Part shown: positions 8,502-17,260 of the stretch, piece after piece
Position numbering within the stretch: position 1 is the first letter of the stretch
Layout: each line of letters starts with the position of its first letter
Source of the DNA: Alcanivorax sp. DSM 26293
GTDB lineage: Bacteria > Pseudomonadota > Gammaproteobacteria > Pseudomonadales > Alcanivoracaceae
DNA length: 64,000 nt
Direction: 5' to 3'
Assembly (NCBI RefSeq): GCF_900107995.1
Contig: NZ_FNUM01000008.1
Location: forward strand, 124,001-188,000
Notes under the pieces: model-generated
Database searches by the model: none
What the model was told of the DNA's origin: nothing
The model's input: only the letters and a program-made list of their open reading frames with translations
Program-made: the position numbers and the translations under genes

Positions 8502-9680
8502 TCAGAGTTTCAGCTCTGCCCAGGCCCACAGCTTTTGTGTATCCGAGCCGAAATCATCGGCGCTGTAGTCGGCGTATTTCAGGCCCACCACGTAGTGCTT
8601 GCCGATGGGGCGAGCCACCAGCAGGTTGGTTTCCGTGCCGTAGTCACTGCTGCCCTCTTCGGCCTGGAAGTCGTGATACACCGCCGCCAGCTTGAATCCG
8701 GCCAGTTTGGTGCCGACGCTGACAAAGCTGTCTTTCAGGCCATCCGCCGGGGTTACCAGGAACTGGTCCGCCCAACCGTTGAAGGCATGCTTGGTGGCCA
8801 GCGGGGTCTGGAAGGCCACCAGTCCGTCATCAGAGCCCAGCACTTCCTGTGCCACTTTCACGGTGACCCCGGCCATTTCTACGCCCACTTCGGCGAAGAC
8901 GTAGTCGGTATCGCCGGCTTCCACCTCTTGGCGGGCGCCTTCCAGGGTGAGAAGCAGCTTTACGGCATCCAGATCGAAGGCACCGGCATAGCGCAAACCG
9001 TAGGTGTCGTTATCGGAATCGGGCACGTTATCGGTTTCCAGCAGGTAACCGTAGGCGGTGAGGGATCCCCCCGGCGCACCAGCCCAGCTGGCGTTGAACA
9101 GGGTATTGGACACATTGGCATCGAACTTGGGCGTAATGCCGTTTACCTGGGTGAGATAGGCCGTTGAGAAAGAAAAATCACCGGTGCCGTAATCCAGCTT
9201 GGCGCCATCAAAGGTCTGCTCGTCCTGACGCCAGCCCACGTTACCGACGAAGCGGGCGTTGTCGTAGATAATGCGTTGACGGCCATAGGTGGCCACCAGA
9301 CCGTCGAGCGCATCGCTGCCGGTATAACGCACTGCGGCGCGATTAAGCTCGGTGACTTCCGGATCGGCGATCACCGGGTAGCCAGCCATATGCGGCGCAA
9401 AGTTGTCGACCTTGCCGACAATGCGTGTGTCTTCAAACTCCCCCAACACATCAAAACCGTGCAACGTGCCGCTCTGGTAACCCAGACGGGTGCGCAGGGT
9501 GAGTGCCTGGGCATCCTCTGCGGCACCGTCGCTATCCACTTCCTCATGGCGCAAGCGCAGATTCAGCAGCGGTTTGCCAGCTTTCAACGCGGTGATAAAC
9601 GCATCGTCTTCGGCGTGAGCCGCCCCCGAAAAGCCGAGCGTGGACAGGATGACGCCGGCGGCAATGGCAGAATGTTTCAT
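8502..9680 (-). CDS. Outer-membrane porin (alginate-export/OprD-like beta-barrel)
   Basis: A 392-residue protein with a Sec signal (AAGVILSTLGFSGAAHAED) and repeated amphipathic beta-strands ending in an aromatic-rich C-terminus (LWAWAELKL). It looks like the alginate-export-type/short-chain porins. Its place between the nitrate ABC transporter and the redox genes suggests it lets nitrate or nitrite across the outer membrane (inference). Start 9680 has GAGGAAG. A second in-frame ATG at 9737 has an even better GGGGGAGG and would add 19 residues (MTFERSIFIWEVNLLRKKT) in front of the signal peptide. Confidence 0.82.
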   Translation of the reverse strand: MKHSAIAAGVILSTLGFSGAAHAEDDAFITALKAGKPLLNLRLRHEEVDSDGAAEDAQALTLRTRLGYQSGTLHGFDVLGEFEDTRIVGKVDNFAPHMAGYPVIADPEVTELNRAAVRYTGSDALDGLVATYGRQRIIYDNARFVGNVGWRQDEQTFDGAKLDYGTGDFSFSTAYLTQVNGITPKFDANVSNTLFNASWAGAPGGSLTAYGYLLETDNVPDSDNDTYGLRYAGAFDLDAVKLLLTLEGARQEVEAGDTDYVFAEVGVEMAGVTVKVAQEVLGSDDGLVAFQTPLATKHAFNGWADQFLVTPADGLKDSFVSVGTKLAGFKLAAVYHDFQAEEGSSDYGTETNLLVARPIGKHYVVGLKYADYSADDFGSDTQKLWAWAELKL

Positions 9681-9837
9681 GGTCTTCTTCCTCAGCAAGT
9701 TAACTTCCCAAATAAAAATGGATCTCTCGAATGTCATGCGCACCTCCCCCGTTCCCGCTTTCGGTGCGCCAAAAAAAGCGGGGTTTTGATCCGGTTTGTC
9801 GTAATCGTCAGCGGGCGATATGAACCTTGGCCGCCTC

Positions 9838-9938
9838 TTCGGGATGCAAGCATCCTCTCCCACAACCCCCCCCTGTCCTTCCAATGTCTGTGTGGGGGTC
9901 GGGCGCTTTTTGTGGGAAGTCATGCTTGCATGACGAAA
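9838..9938. repeat. Inverted pair of REP elements (BIME) in the nasD-porin spacer
   Basis: Two REP-like units face each other: GGATGCAAGCATCC at 9842-9855 with CCCACAA at 9859-9865, and TTGTGGG at 9910-9916 with GTCATGCTTGCATGAC at 9919-9934. The arms 9844-9865 and 9910-9931 are also imperfect complements of each other, so the RNA can form either two short hairpins or one long one. This probably tunes the mRNA ratio of transporter to downstream genes. It is an alternative to reading these hairpins as a NasT target. Confidence 0.7.
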
Positions 9939-9974
9939 AGCCCCCCAACCCTGAAATGCTTATAGAGCAGACGG

Positions 9975-10814
9975 TCAGGCCCGTTTGCGATCCGCTTCGG
10001 CCTTGACGCTTTCACGCTTGGGCAATGGCTCCACCTTGCGTTGTTTCTCGTACAGGAATTGCAGCACCTGCTGACGACAACGGACGAAGGTGGGATCGTC
10101 GGCCAGGGCCAGTCGGTCCCGTGGACGCGGCACGTTCACATCCAGAATCTCGCCGATGGTGGCTGAGGGCCCATTGGTCATCATCACAATGCGGTCGGAC
10201 AGCAACACCGCCTCATCCACATCATGGGTAATCATGATCACCGTGGTACCCAGCTGAGCATGGATCTCCATCAGGGAATCCTGCAGGTGGGCACGGGTCA
10301 GCGCATCCAGCGCACCAAAGGGTTCATCCATGAGCAGCACCTGGGGCTGCATGGCCAGGGCCCGGGCGATGCCCACGCGCTGCTTCATGCCACCGGAAAT
10401 TTCGTCCGGCTTCTTGTGCATGGCATGGGCCATATGCACCAGCTCCAGGTTATGTTCCACCCAGTCACGAATCTCGGCTTTCGACTTGGTTTTCTTGAAC
10501 ACCTGCTTGACCGCCAACTCCACATTTTCGAACGACGTCAGCCACGGCAGCAGCGAATGGTTCTGGAATACCACCGCCCGCTCCGGGCCGGGTTCGGTGA
10601 CTTCCTGCTTGTCCAGAATCACACCGCCATCGGTGGCCTGTAACAGGCCGGCGACGATATTGAGCACTGTGGATTTCCCGCAGCCGGAGTGGCCGATCAG
10701 CGAGACGAATTCACCGGCATCAATTTTCAGATTCACATCTTTCAACGCTTCGAACGTGCCTTTCGGCGTGTCGAACTTCATGCCGACGTTGGAGAGCTCC
10801 AGTAAGGCTTTCAT
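9975..10814 (-). CDS. nasD: Nitrate-type ABC transporter ATP-binding protein
   Basis: A 279-residue ATPase of the NrtD/SsuB/TauB class: Walker A GHSGCGKST, Q-loop VVFQNHSLLPWLT, signature ISGGMKQRVGIARAL, Walker B VLLMDEPFGALD and switch His in MITHDVDEA. It powers import together with the permease upstream (17-base gap) and the binding protein. The start at 10814 (MKALLELSNVG) follows GGAGA. It has the short form, without the NrtA-like C-terminal domain of cyanobacterial NrtC. A taurine or bicarbonate substrate is possible for the subfamily, but nasST and the leader favour nitrate/nitrite. Confidence 0.93.
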   Translation of the reverse strand: MKALLELSNVGMKFDTPKGTFEALKDVNLKIDAGEFVSLIGHSGCGKSTVLNIVAGLLQATDGGVILDKQEVTEPGPERAVVFQNHSLLPWLTSFENVELAVKQVFKKTKSKAEIRDWVEHNLELVHMAHAMHKKPDEISGGMKQRVGIARALAMQPQVLLMDEPFGALDALTRAHLQDSLMEIHAQLGTTVIMITHDVDEAVLLSDRIVMMTNGPSATIGEILDVNVPRPRDRLALADDPTFVRCRQQVLQFLYEKQRKVEPLPKRESVKAEADRKRA

Positions 10815-10831
10815 GTCGTTTCTCCTATCCT

Positions 10832-11833
10832 TTAGCGCTGCACGGAAGATTTGTCCCACACCAGCGCGCGCTGCAGCATCAGCATCAGGCGATCCAGCAG
10901 GAAACCGATCAGGCCGATGACGATCACCGCCACCATGATCCGGCCCAGGGATTGGGAACTGCCGTTCTGGAATTCATCCCAGACGAATTTTCCCAGGCCC
11001 GGGTTTTGCGCCAGCATTTCTGCGGCGATCAGCACCATCCAGGCGATCCCCAGACTCAAGCGCAAACCGGTGAACATCATCGGCAATGCAGAAGGCAGCA
11101 CGATCTTGCGGACATGGCTCAGTGCATTGAGCCGAAGCACTTTGGACACGTTGACCAGATCCTGGCTAACCGATGTCACACCCACTGAGGTATTCATCAA
11201 TGTCGGCCACAGACAGCACAATGACACCGTGAACATGGATGTCAGGAAGGACTTGGCCACCATCGGATCATCCGTCACATACACCGCGCTCACTACCATG
11301 GTCACCAGCGGCAGCCAGGCCAGCGGCGAGACCGGTTTGAACAGCTGAATCAGTGGATTCATGGCCGCGTAGGCAGTACTGCTCAAACCGATCACGATGC
11401 CCAGAGGAATGGCAATCAATGACGCCAGCAGGAAGCCACTCATCACCGTGATCAGGCTGGTTCCGATCTGATCAAAGAAGGTCGGCGCACCGGTGTAATC
11501 CCGGTAAACCGGCTCCCACTCCGGCTGCTGCTGCAACCGGGCGGCAATGTACTTTTCCTGGCGTTCGTGAAACGCCACTTCCTTGGCACGGGACGCCTGA
11601 TGTTCATCCACCAGAGACCCTGCCTGCTCCCAGACATCAACCGGTCCAGGGAACTGGCCCAGCGAGGTGTCGATCCGCTGAGCGGCCAGTTGCCAGAGCA
11701 ACAGGAAGATCGCGATCCCCATCACCGGCCATATCAACTGACGAAGCAGGGCCTGCCACTGGTCACCGGTCATCTTGCCGGTAGCCAATGCACGGTAGGG
11801 TTCCATCCAGGTTGGGAAAGTCAGGGTCACCAT
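10832..11833 (-). CDS. nasE: Nitrate-type ABC transporter permease
   Basis: A 333-residue inner-membrane permease of the NrtB/SsuC/TauC type. It has the binding-protein-dependent-transport EAA loop region (ALSHVRKIVLPSALPMMFTGLRLSLGIAWMVLIAAEMLA) and an extended N-terminal part with one membrane helix near residues 30-50 followed by a periplasmic stretch rich in Gln and Glu, as in proteobacterial NtrB/NasE. It lies 27 bases after nasF and 17 before nasD, so it is part of the same operon. Confidence 0.92.
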   Translation of the reverse strand: MVTLTFPTWMEPYRALATGKMTGDQWQALLRQLIWPVMGIAIFLLLWQLAAQRIDTSLGQFPGPVDVWEQAGSLVDEHQASRAKEVAFHERQEKYIAARLQQQPEWEPVYRDYTGAPTFFDQIGTSLITVMSGFLLASLIAIPLGIVIGLSSTAYAAMNPLIQLFKPVSPLAWLPLVTMVVSAVYVTDDPMVAKSFLTSMFTVSLCCLWPTLMNTSVGVTSVSQDLVNVSKVLRLNALSHVRKIVLPSALPMMFTGLRLSLGIAWMVLIAAEMLAQNPGLGKFVWDEFQNGSSQSLGRIMVAVIVIGLIGFLLDRLMLMLQRALVWDKSSVQR

Positions 11834-11860
11834 GATTGCTTCTCCTCAGGTGGCGAGCGC

Positions 11861-13234
11861 TTAAAGCGCGTCGCCCTCTTTCAGGCCGATCGGAAACTTC
11901 GCCAGATACTCGTTCGGCTTGCGACCGTCATAGCTGATGTTGTCGATAAAGCCTTTTTGCGGTGGTTTGAAACCATCTTCGGTGGCGAAATCCGGGAATT
12001 CGTCCGCAGGGATTTTGCCTTCGGCGATCAGTGACTTGGCCGCTTGGGCATAGATGTCCGGGCGATAGACTTTCTTGGCGATATCCATGTACCAGCTATC
12101 CGGCTTGGACTCGCTGATCTGGCCCCAACGGCGCATCTGTGTCAGGTACCAGATCGCATCGGAGTAGAACGGGTAGGTAGCGTTGTAGCGGAAGAACACA
12201 TTGAAATCCGGCACCTCACGCTTGTCGCCTTTTTCGTATTCGAAGGTGCCGGTCATGGAGTTGGCGATCACGTCATAATCCGCCCCCACATAGTTCGGCT
12301 GGGATAGGATCTTCACCGCTTCCGGACGATTGGCGTTGTCGTTCTCGTCCAGCCACTTGGCGGCACGGATCATCGCCTTGACCACGCGGATATGGGTGTT
12401 GGGGTATTCCTCCGCCCAGGACTTGCTGACCCCGAAGACTTTTTCCGGATTGTTTTTCCAGATTTCGTAATCGGTAATCACCGGCACACCGATGCCCTTG
12501 AACACGGCCTGCTGGTTCCAGGGCTCACCCACGCAATAGCCATGAATGGTGCCGGCTTCCAGGGTAGCGGGCATTTGCGGTGGCGGCGTCACCGACAGCA
12601 ACACATCCGCCTGCAACTGGCCGCTGGTATCGCCCTTGTGCGGCGCATAGTAGCCCGGGTTCAGGCCGCCAGCGGCGAGCCAGTAACGCAGCTCGTAGTT
12701 ATGGGTGGACACCGGAAACACCATGCCCATTTTGAAAGACTTACCGTCGGCCTTGTATTGCTCTACCACCGGTTTAAGGGCATCGGCCTTGATCGGATGC
12801 ACCGGTTTGCCATCCTTGCTGGGAATATGCTTTTTCATTTCTTCCCAGACGGAATTGGAAACGGTGATGCCGTTGCCGTTCAGGTCCATGCTGAAGGCAG
12901 TAATAATATGGGCTTCGGTCCCGTAGCCGATGGTCGCCCCCAGCGGCTGCCCGGCCAGCATGTGAGCCCCATCCAGCTGACCGTCGATCACCCGGTCCAG
13001 CAACACCTTCCAGTTAGCCTGGGCTTCCAGGGTCACGAACAGGCCTTCTTCCTCGAAGTAGCCTTTCTCGTAGGCGATGGCCAGCGGGGCCATATCCGTC
13101 AACTTGATAAAGCCGAACTTCAGGTCGGCCTTTTCCGGCCAGCCCACCGCATCGTCCGCCACGGACGTGGCTGACAGGCCCAGTGTCATCGCAGCCAGCA
13201 CACCACGAAATGTTTTCTTGAAACCTTTCATCAT
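11861..13234 (-). CDS. nasF: Periplasmic nitrate-binding protein of the ABC transporter
   Basis: A 457-residue substrate-binding protein of the NrtA/CmpA family with a signal peptide ([22 protein letters not shown]). Family motifs are [52 protein letters not shown] and the late [10 protein letters not shown] region. It catches nitrate/nitrite in the periplasm for NasE/NasD. First gene of the operon, 33 bases after a leader terminator. Two adjacent Met codons (13234 and 13231) follow GAGGGAAGG; either may be the start. It is a paralogue of the sensor NasS at 1553-2725, which lacks the signal. Confidence 0.93.
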   Translation of the reverse strand: MMKGFKKTFRGVLAAMTLGLSATSVADDAVGWPEKADLKFGFIKLTDMAPLAIAYEKGYFEEEGLFVTLEAQANWKVLLDRVIDGQLDGAHMLAGQPLGATIGYGTEAHIITAFSMDLNGNGITVSNSVWEEMKKHIPSKDGKPVHPIKADALKPVVEQYKADGKSFKMGMVFPVSTHNYELRYWLAAGGLNPGYYAPHKGDTSGQLQADVLLSVTPPPQMPATLEAGTIHGYCVGEPWNQQAVFKGIGVPVITDYEIWKNNPEKVFGVSKSWAEEYPNTHIRVVKAMIRAAKWLDENDNANRPEAVKILSQPNYVGADYDVIANSMTGTFEYEKGDKREVPDFNVFFRYNATYPFYSDAIWYLTQMRRWGQISESKPDSWYMDIAKKVYRPDIYAQAAKSLIAEGKIPADEFPDFATEDGFKPPQKGFIDNISYDGRKPNEYLAKFPIGLKEGDAL

Positions 13235-13266
13235 CCTTCCCTCTTCTGCCCGTTTTTTGCAGGCAT

Positions 13267-13317
13267 AAAAAAAGCGCTCAAAGCGTCCCGCCACCATTGG
13301 CAGGAATCTTTGAGCGC
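13267..13317 (-). terminator. Leader terminator (attenuator) upstream of nasF
   Basis: On the minus strand, a perfect 10-bp stem GCGCTCAAAG / CTTTGAGCGC is followed directly by seven T. It lies after the sigma-54 promoter and 33 bases before the nasF start, so the operon can only be made if this terminator is read through. With nasT present this is the expected antitermination site. Confidence 0.88.
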
Positions 13318-13348
13318 CTTTGCTCGCATCGGAGTGCGGTCGCCGTTG

Positions 13349-13390
13349 ACCACACAGATGGTTATCTCGCGCACAACGCAGTGGTTGTGC
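13349..13390 (-). promoter_or_regulatory. Candidate NasT (ANTAR) RNA target: two hairpins in the nasF leader
   Basis: The first hairpin, 13371-13390, has a 7-bp stem GCACAAC/GTTGTGC and a six-base loop CACTGC. The second, 13349-13362, has stem ACCA/TGGT and six-base loop TCTGTG. Two six-base-loop hairpins before a terminator is the arrangement known for ANTAR targets, but the loops do not clearly show the published A1/G4 pattern, so the assignment is tentative. Confidence 0.5.
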
Positions 13391-13405
13391 TTACCCTGTC
13401 TTAAG

Positions 13406-13420
13406 GCAAATGCTGTGCCA
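13406..13420 (-). promoter_or_regulatory. Sigma-54 (RpoN) promoter of the nasF operon
   Basis: The minus strand reads TGGCACAGCATTTGC: the -24 element TGGCAC and the -12 element TTGC with the exact five-base spacing of the consensus. Transcription would start near 13395 and run through the leader hairpins and terminator. A weak NtrC-like match (TGCATTTTGGTGAG) lies about 110-125 bases upstream, a usual enhancer distance. Confidence 0.82.
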
Positions 13421-13661
13421 GTTTTTAAAAGACTGATTTTTCATGGGGTTAGCGATATCAGGCACAAACCGACTCCACATCAACGCCCGGTTTTCGCTCA
13501 GCAGGCACTGTTGTGAGTCAGGGCTTTCTCACCAAAATGCATCACGGTTTCGGTGCCGCTCATTGTCTTCGCCAAAAACCCCGCGTTTTGCCCTGCCCTG
13601 GTGAAAAAAGCACGCACTGCCTTCGACCAAGGCCGCATTTATCACTGCGATGAATAATGAA

Positions 13662-13677
13662 CATCATTCGAATGATG
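13662..13677. promoter_or_regulatory. 16-bp perfect palindrome, probable operator upstream of the MFS gene
   Basis: CATCATTCGAATGATG is a perfect palindrome in the spacer between nasF and the divergent MFS transporter, 142 bases before the MFS start. It looks like a TetR- or MarR-type operator; no regulator gene is adjacent. A REP-like unit (GTAGGAGCCTGCCTGCAGGC) lies at about 13756-13778. Confidence 0.5.
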
Positions 13678-13818
13678 AAGCCGAACACGGCACAGCCTGT
13701 TAGGCTGCGCGCTCCATTGCGGTGGTGGCACAGATCCACAATCGCTAAAGACATAGTAGGAGCCTGCCTGCAGGCGAATGGCACCAGCCCTGGCAGCAGA
13801 CAAAACGGAATCGTGTTG

Positions 13819-14970
13819 ATGAACACAGACAGAGATCACCTGCTCACCGCCATCGCCGGCGCCTTCAGTCTGGTGATTGCCCTGGGCATTGGCCGCTTCC
13901 TGTTCACCCCGGCCCTGCCCGACATGATCGCCGAGACCTCCCTCACCGCCATCAGCGGCGGCTACCTGGCGGCCATCAACTACGGCGGCTACCTGGCCGG
14001 TGCCATGCTCGCCATGGCAGTACCCGCCCACCGGGCCCGCACCGCGTTCTGGCTGGCCCTGTGGGCAAGTGTCATCACCAGCCTGCTCATGGGCCTGAGC
14101 ACCACCTTCACCCCCTGGGCCATCAACCGCTTTCTGGCCGGGGTGGCCAGCGCCATCATCATGGTCAACGGTTCCGCCCTGGTGCTGGGCGCCATGCCCA
14201 ATCATCTGCGTGCCCGGCTGGGCAATATTCACTATGCGGGCATCGGCCTGGGCATCAGCATCGCCGCCCTCACCGTTGCCCTTATAGAAAGCCTGCGCGG
14301 CAGCTACGCCACCATGTGGCTGGCCTGCGGCGCCCTGGCCCTGGTCCTGCTGCCACTGCTACGCCGTATCCCCGCCCTGCCCCACGCCAAACACAGCCAG
14401 CACGAACGGGCGCCGGTGAACCGCTCCGCCCTGGGCTTTCTGATCGCCAGCTATACCCTGGCCGGGTTCGGCTACATCACCAGCACCACCTACCTGCCGG
14501 TAATCGCCAAAGCCCAACTACCGGGCCTGGACAGTGCCGCCTTCTATACCTGGCTGGCCGTGGGCCTGGCCGCCGTGCCCGCCAACCTGCTGTGGGGCAA
14601 ACTGGCCAGCCACACCAGCGAACGCAACGCGCTTATGGCCGCACTGGTGGTTCAGGCCCTGGGCGTCAGCGCCCCCGCCTGGTTACCGGGGCTCACCGGG
14701 CTGGTCGTCAGCGGCCTGCTGGTGGGCGGCACCTTCACCGCCGTGGTCGCCCTGAGCATGTACTGCGGCCGCCAGCTGGCCCCCCACGCCGCCAGCGCCG
14801 CCCTGGGAGCGCTAACGGCCTGCTATGGGGTCGGGCAGATACTGGGGCCGGTGGTGACAGCGCGGTTGCTGGAAAGTAGCGGGAGTTTTTCGCCCGGGTT
14901 GCTGGGGGCGGCGGCGGCGTTGATCGGGGCGGCGGTGTTGTTGGTGCCGTTGGGGAAGGTGCGGTTTTAG
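13819..14970 (+). CDS. YbfB/YjiJ-family MFS transporter
   Basis: A 383-residue major facilitator with about 12 helices. The N-terminus (LLTAIAGAFSLVIALGIGRFLFTPALPDM) and the run GGYLAAINYGGYLAGA are typical of the YbfB/YjiJ family, whose substrates are mostly unknown. Start Met 13819 places the first helix directly after a short cytosolic leader. The gene is divergent from nasF and its 3' end overlaps the convergent small membrane protein gene by 4 bases. Nothing in the sequence ties it to nitrate. Confidence 0.85.
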   Translation: MNTDRDHLLTAIAGAFSLVIALGIGRFLFTPALPDMIAETSLTAISGGYLAAINYGGYLAGAMLAMAVPAHRARTAFWLALWASVITSLLMGLSTTFTPWAINRFLAGVASAIIMVNGSALVLGAMPNHLRARLGNIHYAGIGLGISIAALTVALIESLRGSYATMWLACGALALVLLPLLRRIPALPHAKHSQHERAPVNRSALGFLIASYTLAGFGYITSTTYLPVIAKAQLPGLDSAAFYTWLAVGLAAVPANLLWGKLASHTSERNALMAALVVQALGVSAPAWLPGLTGLVVSGLLVGGTFTAVVALSMYCGRQLAPHAASAALGALTACYGVGQILGPVVTARLLESSGSFSPGLLGAAAALIGAAVLLVPLGKVRF

Positions 14971-15365
14971 AGCCGGTTCACTGCCTGCTGGCGTACCAGC
15001 AACGGCATGGCCGCAAACAGCAGCAAAGAAAAGAGATAGGCCATACCAGATACCGGGTCGCGTCCGGCCAGATACTCGCCCAGGCTCTGTCCTTGAAACC
15101 GCATCACCGCCAATTCGGCACTGAGCATCATCAACAGGGCCGGCAGGCCAGTGCCCATACACTGCATCACCGTCACCAACTTAAATCGCTGCACCAGCCA
15201 GCGGGCCACCAGAAAACTGGCCAGCATCATAAAAGGCAATTCAACCAGCTCAGCCCAGCGCTCCCCAAGTCGCGGCACCAGAAAGGGAATGCGGATCATG
15301 GCCAGGGCAAAGCCTGTGGCGAAGATCAGGATAAAGTAGACGAGAGCAGGTTTTATCAGTCGCAT
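14967..15365 (-). CDS. Small hypothetical membrane protein
   Basis: A 132-residue protein with about four hydrophobic helices (roughly 8-30, 42-60, 66-86 and 108-125). Charged residues between helices (RLGERWAELVELP, RWLVQRFK) are typical of a small integral inner-membrane protein. I do not recognise the family. It converges with the MFS gene with a 4-base overlap. Codon use matches the GC-rich neighbours, so it belongs to the host backbone rather than the AT-rich island that begins just upstream of it. Confidence 0.65.
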   Translation of the reverse strand: MRLIKPALVYFILIFATGFALAMIRIPFLVPRLGERWAELVELPFMMLASFLVARWLVQRFKLVTVMQCMGTGLPALLMMLSAELAVMRFQGQSLGEYLAGRDPVSGMAYLFSLLLFAAMPLLVRQQAVNRL

Positions 15366-15466
15366 TTGGAATACGGATTATGCTTTGCCTTACCGCCAGC
15401 GTAACGGGCCGGTTTGGAGCGTCAGCGGAAATCCGATCCCGTTGACGCACTTGTTCAAAGAGGCTA

Positions 15467-17260
15467 TCACCTTCCGAGGATCTTGAGGATTTCCTCAAAT
15501 CGGGCGCGAGAGCGTTGCAGGACTTCCTCGAAAGACCAAAGGTACAGCCCCGCTTTACTTTGCTTTTCTCTGACTGACAAAACTGAAGGATCGTATTCCC
15601 TTCCGATCACATATGTTTCAAAACTGATATTTGGTCGGTGGCGCGTTATCAAACCTTCGTATTCGAGGGCCTGAGTTATATGTTCCATCTTTATTTTTTC
15701 TTTTGGACGCTTAAACTCTATAATAACTGCATTACTTCCAGAATCCCTAGACCTACATATAAGGTCGGGTCTTAGTTCTTTGCGTTCTTCATATATCTTA
15801 TCAATCTTCCCATCGAGCAATGTCTTTAGCGGCTTATCTGATGACCAAAGCTCAAGACCCTCTTGAATTAACCATAAATTTGATTCAACGAGTTTGTGAA
15901 GGTCTATTTCATAAGCCTTATCTGAAGCGACCAATTCTTCTAAACGCTCGATTATTTTTATTTGTGTATCTACTATCCCTGCCACGCTGTTTAATTGGGT
16001 AAGGCCCCACTGGCTTACAAGGTCAGCCAACCTTTCAGCTTCATGCATATCTGCCGAAGCTATCGCATGCATTAGTTCCTTCAAAACATTAGACTCGTAG
16101 TATCTTAAAACCCACTCCACCAATTTTGTGGCATCGTCATCTGAGGCTGTTTTAAGTTTTCTGATAAGCTCTTTAACGACTGCAGAAGCTGTGCTCCTTA
16201 TGTGGGCAGGTAAAGCATCTAGCCGATCCTTTATCTCAGGCTGCTCCATCAGGATATCTGTTCGTTTCTTGGTTTCCTTTTCGTCGACACCTTGAATTAC
16301 TTTTTTTATGAACTCTTTCGCCCAATCATTAAATCTCTTTACCAATTCTGAGTCTTCAAGAAAACCATCCCTCGAAGTCTTTATAAGATCGTGTCTCTCA
16401 CCTGATTGTCCTTCAGGATCCAAAAATTCGGCATTAATCTCTCCGACAACTTTCTCTGCAGTAAAGAAACCGTGAGTTCGTGTATCTAGCCCAAACAATG
16501 ACGGCTCTTGAACAATTCTTCCGCGGACTCTTACCGCTAACCCAGGATTATTTTGCCGTTTATTTGCAATCACATAAAAACCGGTTACTTGACCCACCCC
16601 TTCTACATCTTGCGAAAAATCACTACGCTCACCATGCACGTCTTCCGCTGTGCATTCGACGCCATTGACGGTAATTGTGAAATCTTTCGCGGCAGGCATC
16701 ACCCTGTGAATATGGCGCCTAACCACATCTTCAGCGGGAAGCTGTAGGCCACTATGCAGTTGCAATAATTCTATGACGGTTCCGTTATCTTTCTTTGTAT
16801 CAACAGTTGTAATATCAAATTCGTGAGTAGAAAGTTCAGATATGTCTTCAAGGTCACTCTTATCTATAGTAATCGTAAACTGTTTGCCGTCTTTTCTTGT
16901 GCTGAGCTTTATCCGGGATGCAATACCGAAACCGGCTAGTTTTCCTATGCCTTTGCTGCCGATGATAAGCCGACCGCCAGCGCTCCGATCTCCACCCTCT
17001 CTTCGATCACGCCCAATATGCAAAAACTTTTCTTTTAATTGTGTTGCATCCATGCCCGAGCCATCATCTTCAATGACAATTAGTGCATTTTCATCAATGA
17101 CATCTGGGATTTCGATGGACACTTTTTTAGCATCTGCATCGTATGAATTCGCAACAAGCTCAGCTAGGCACTTTTGAACACTGTTATATGCAGATATACC
17201 CAAGTGATCCAAAATCCTTGGTGAAAAGGAAAATTTTGCTTTCTGCTTATCTGAACCCAT
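15467..17260 (-). CDS. GHKL (Hsp90/MORC-like) ATPase fused to PD-(D/E)XK nuclease; candidate phage defence protein
   Basis: A 597-residue protein in two parts. The N-terminal GHKL ATPase shows the N-box E34..N38..D41 (AELVANSYDAD), G1 DDGSGM (65-70) and G2 GSKGIGK (101-107), like MutL/Hsp90/MORC ATPases. A helical linker follows (about 300-450). The C-terminal domain has D499 (RPDL), E515-F-K517 (EFKRP) and Q530ALEY534, the catalytic core and QxxxY motif of RecB/Shedu-type nucleases. The gene is visibly AT-rich with rare-codon use unlike its neighbours, and stands alone between core genes, a sign of horizontal transfer. Prokaryotic MORC-like ATPases are often linked to restriction systems (family knowledge). 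A role in anti-phage defence is inferred; I cannot match it to a named system. Confidence 0.85.
   Translation of the reverse strand: MGSDKQKAKFSFSPRILDHLGISAYNSVQKCLAELVANSYDADAKKVSIEIPDVIDENALIVIEDDGSGMDATQLKEKFLHIGRDRREGGDRSAGGRLIIGSKGIGKLAGFGIASRIKLSTRKDGKQFTITIDKSDLEDISELSTHEFDITTVDTKKDNGTVIELLQLHSGLQLPAEDVVRRHIHRVMPAAKDFTITVNGVECTAEDVHGERSDFSQDVEGVGQVTGFYVIANKRQNNPGLAVRVRGRIVQEPSLFGLDTRTHGFFTAEKVVGEINAEFLDPEGQSGERHDLIKTSRDGFLEDSELVKRFNDWAKEFIKKVIQGVDEKETKKRTDILMEQPEIKDRLDALPAHIRSTASAVVKELIRKLKTASDDDATKLVEWVLRYYESNVLKELMHAIASADMHEAERLADLVSQWGLTQLNSVAGIVDTQIKIIERLEELVASDKAYEIDLHKLVESNLWLIQEGLELWSSDKPLKTLLDGKIDKIYEERKELRPDLICRSRDSGSNAVIIEFKRPKEKIKMEHITQALEYEGLITRHRPNISFETYVIGREYDPSVLSVREKQSKAGLYLWSFEEVLQRSRARFEEILKILGR

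Noticed and set aside
9842-9934. Hairpins in the porin leader as a second NasT target
   Set aside because: Head and tail sequences match Pseudomonas-type REP elements better, and no terminator with a T run follows them.
13274-13317. Inverted repeat before nasF as a simple operator
   Set aside because: The stem is followed directly by seven T on the coding strand, so terminator/attenuator is the better reading.
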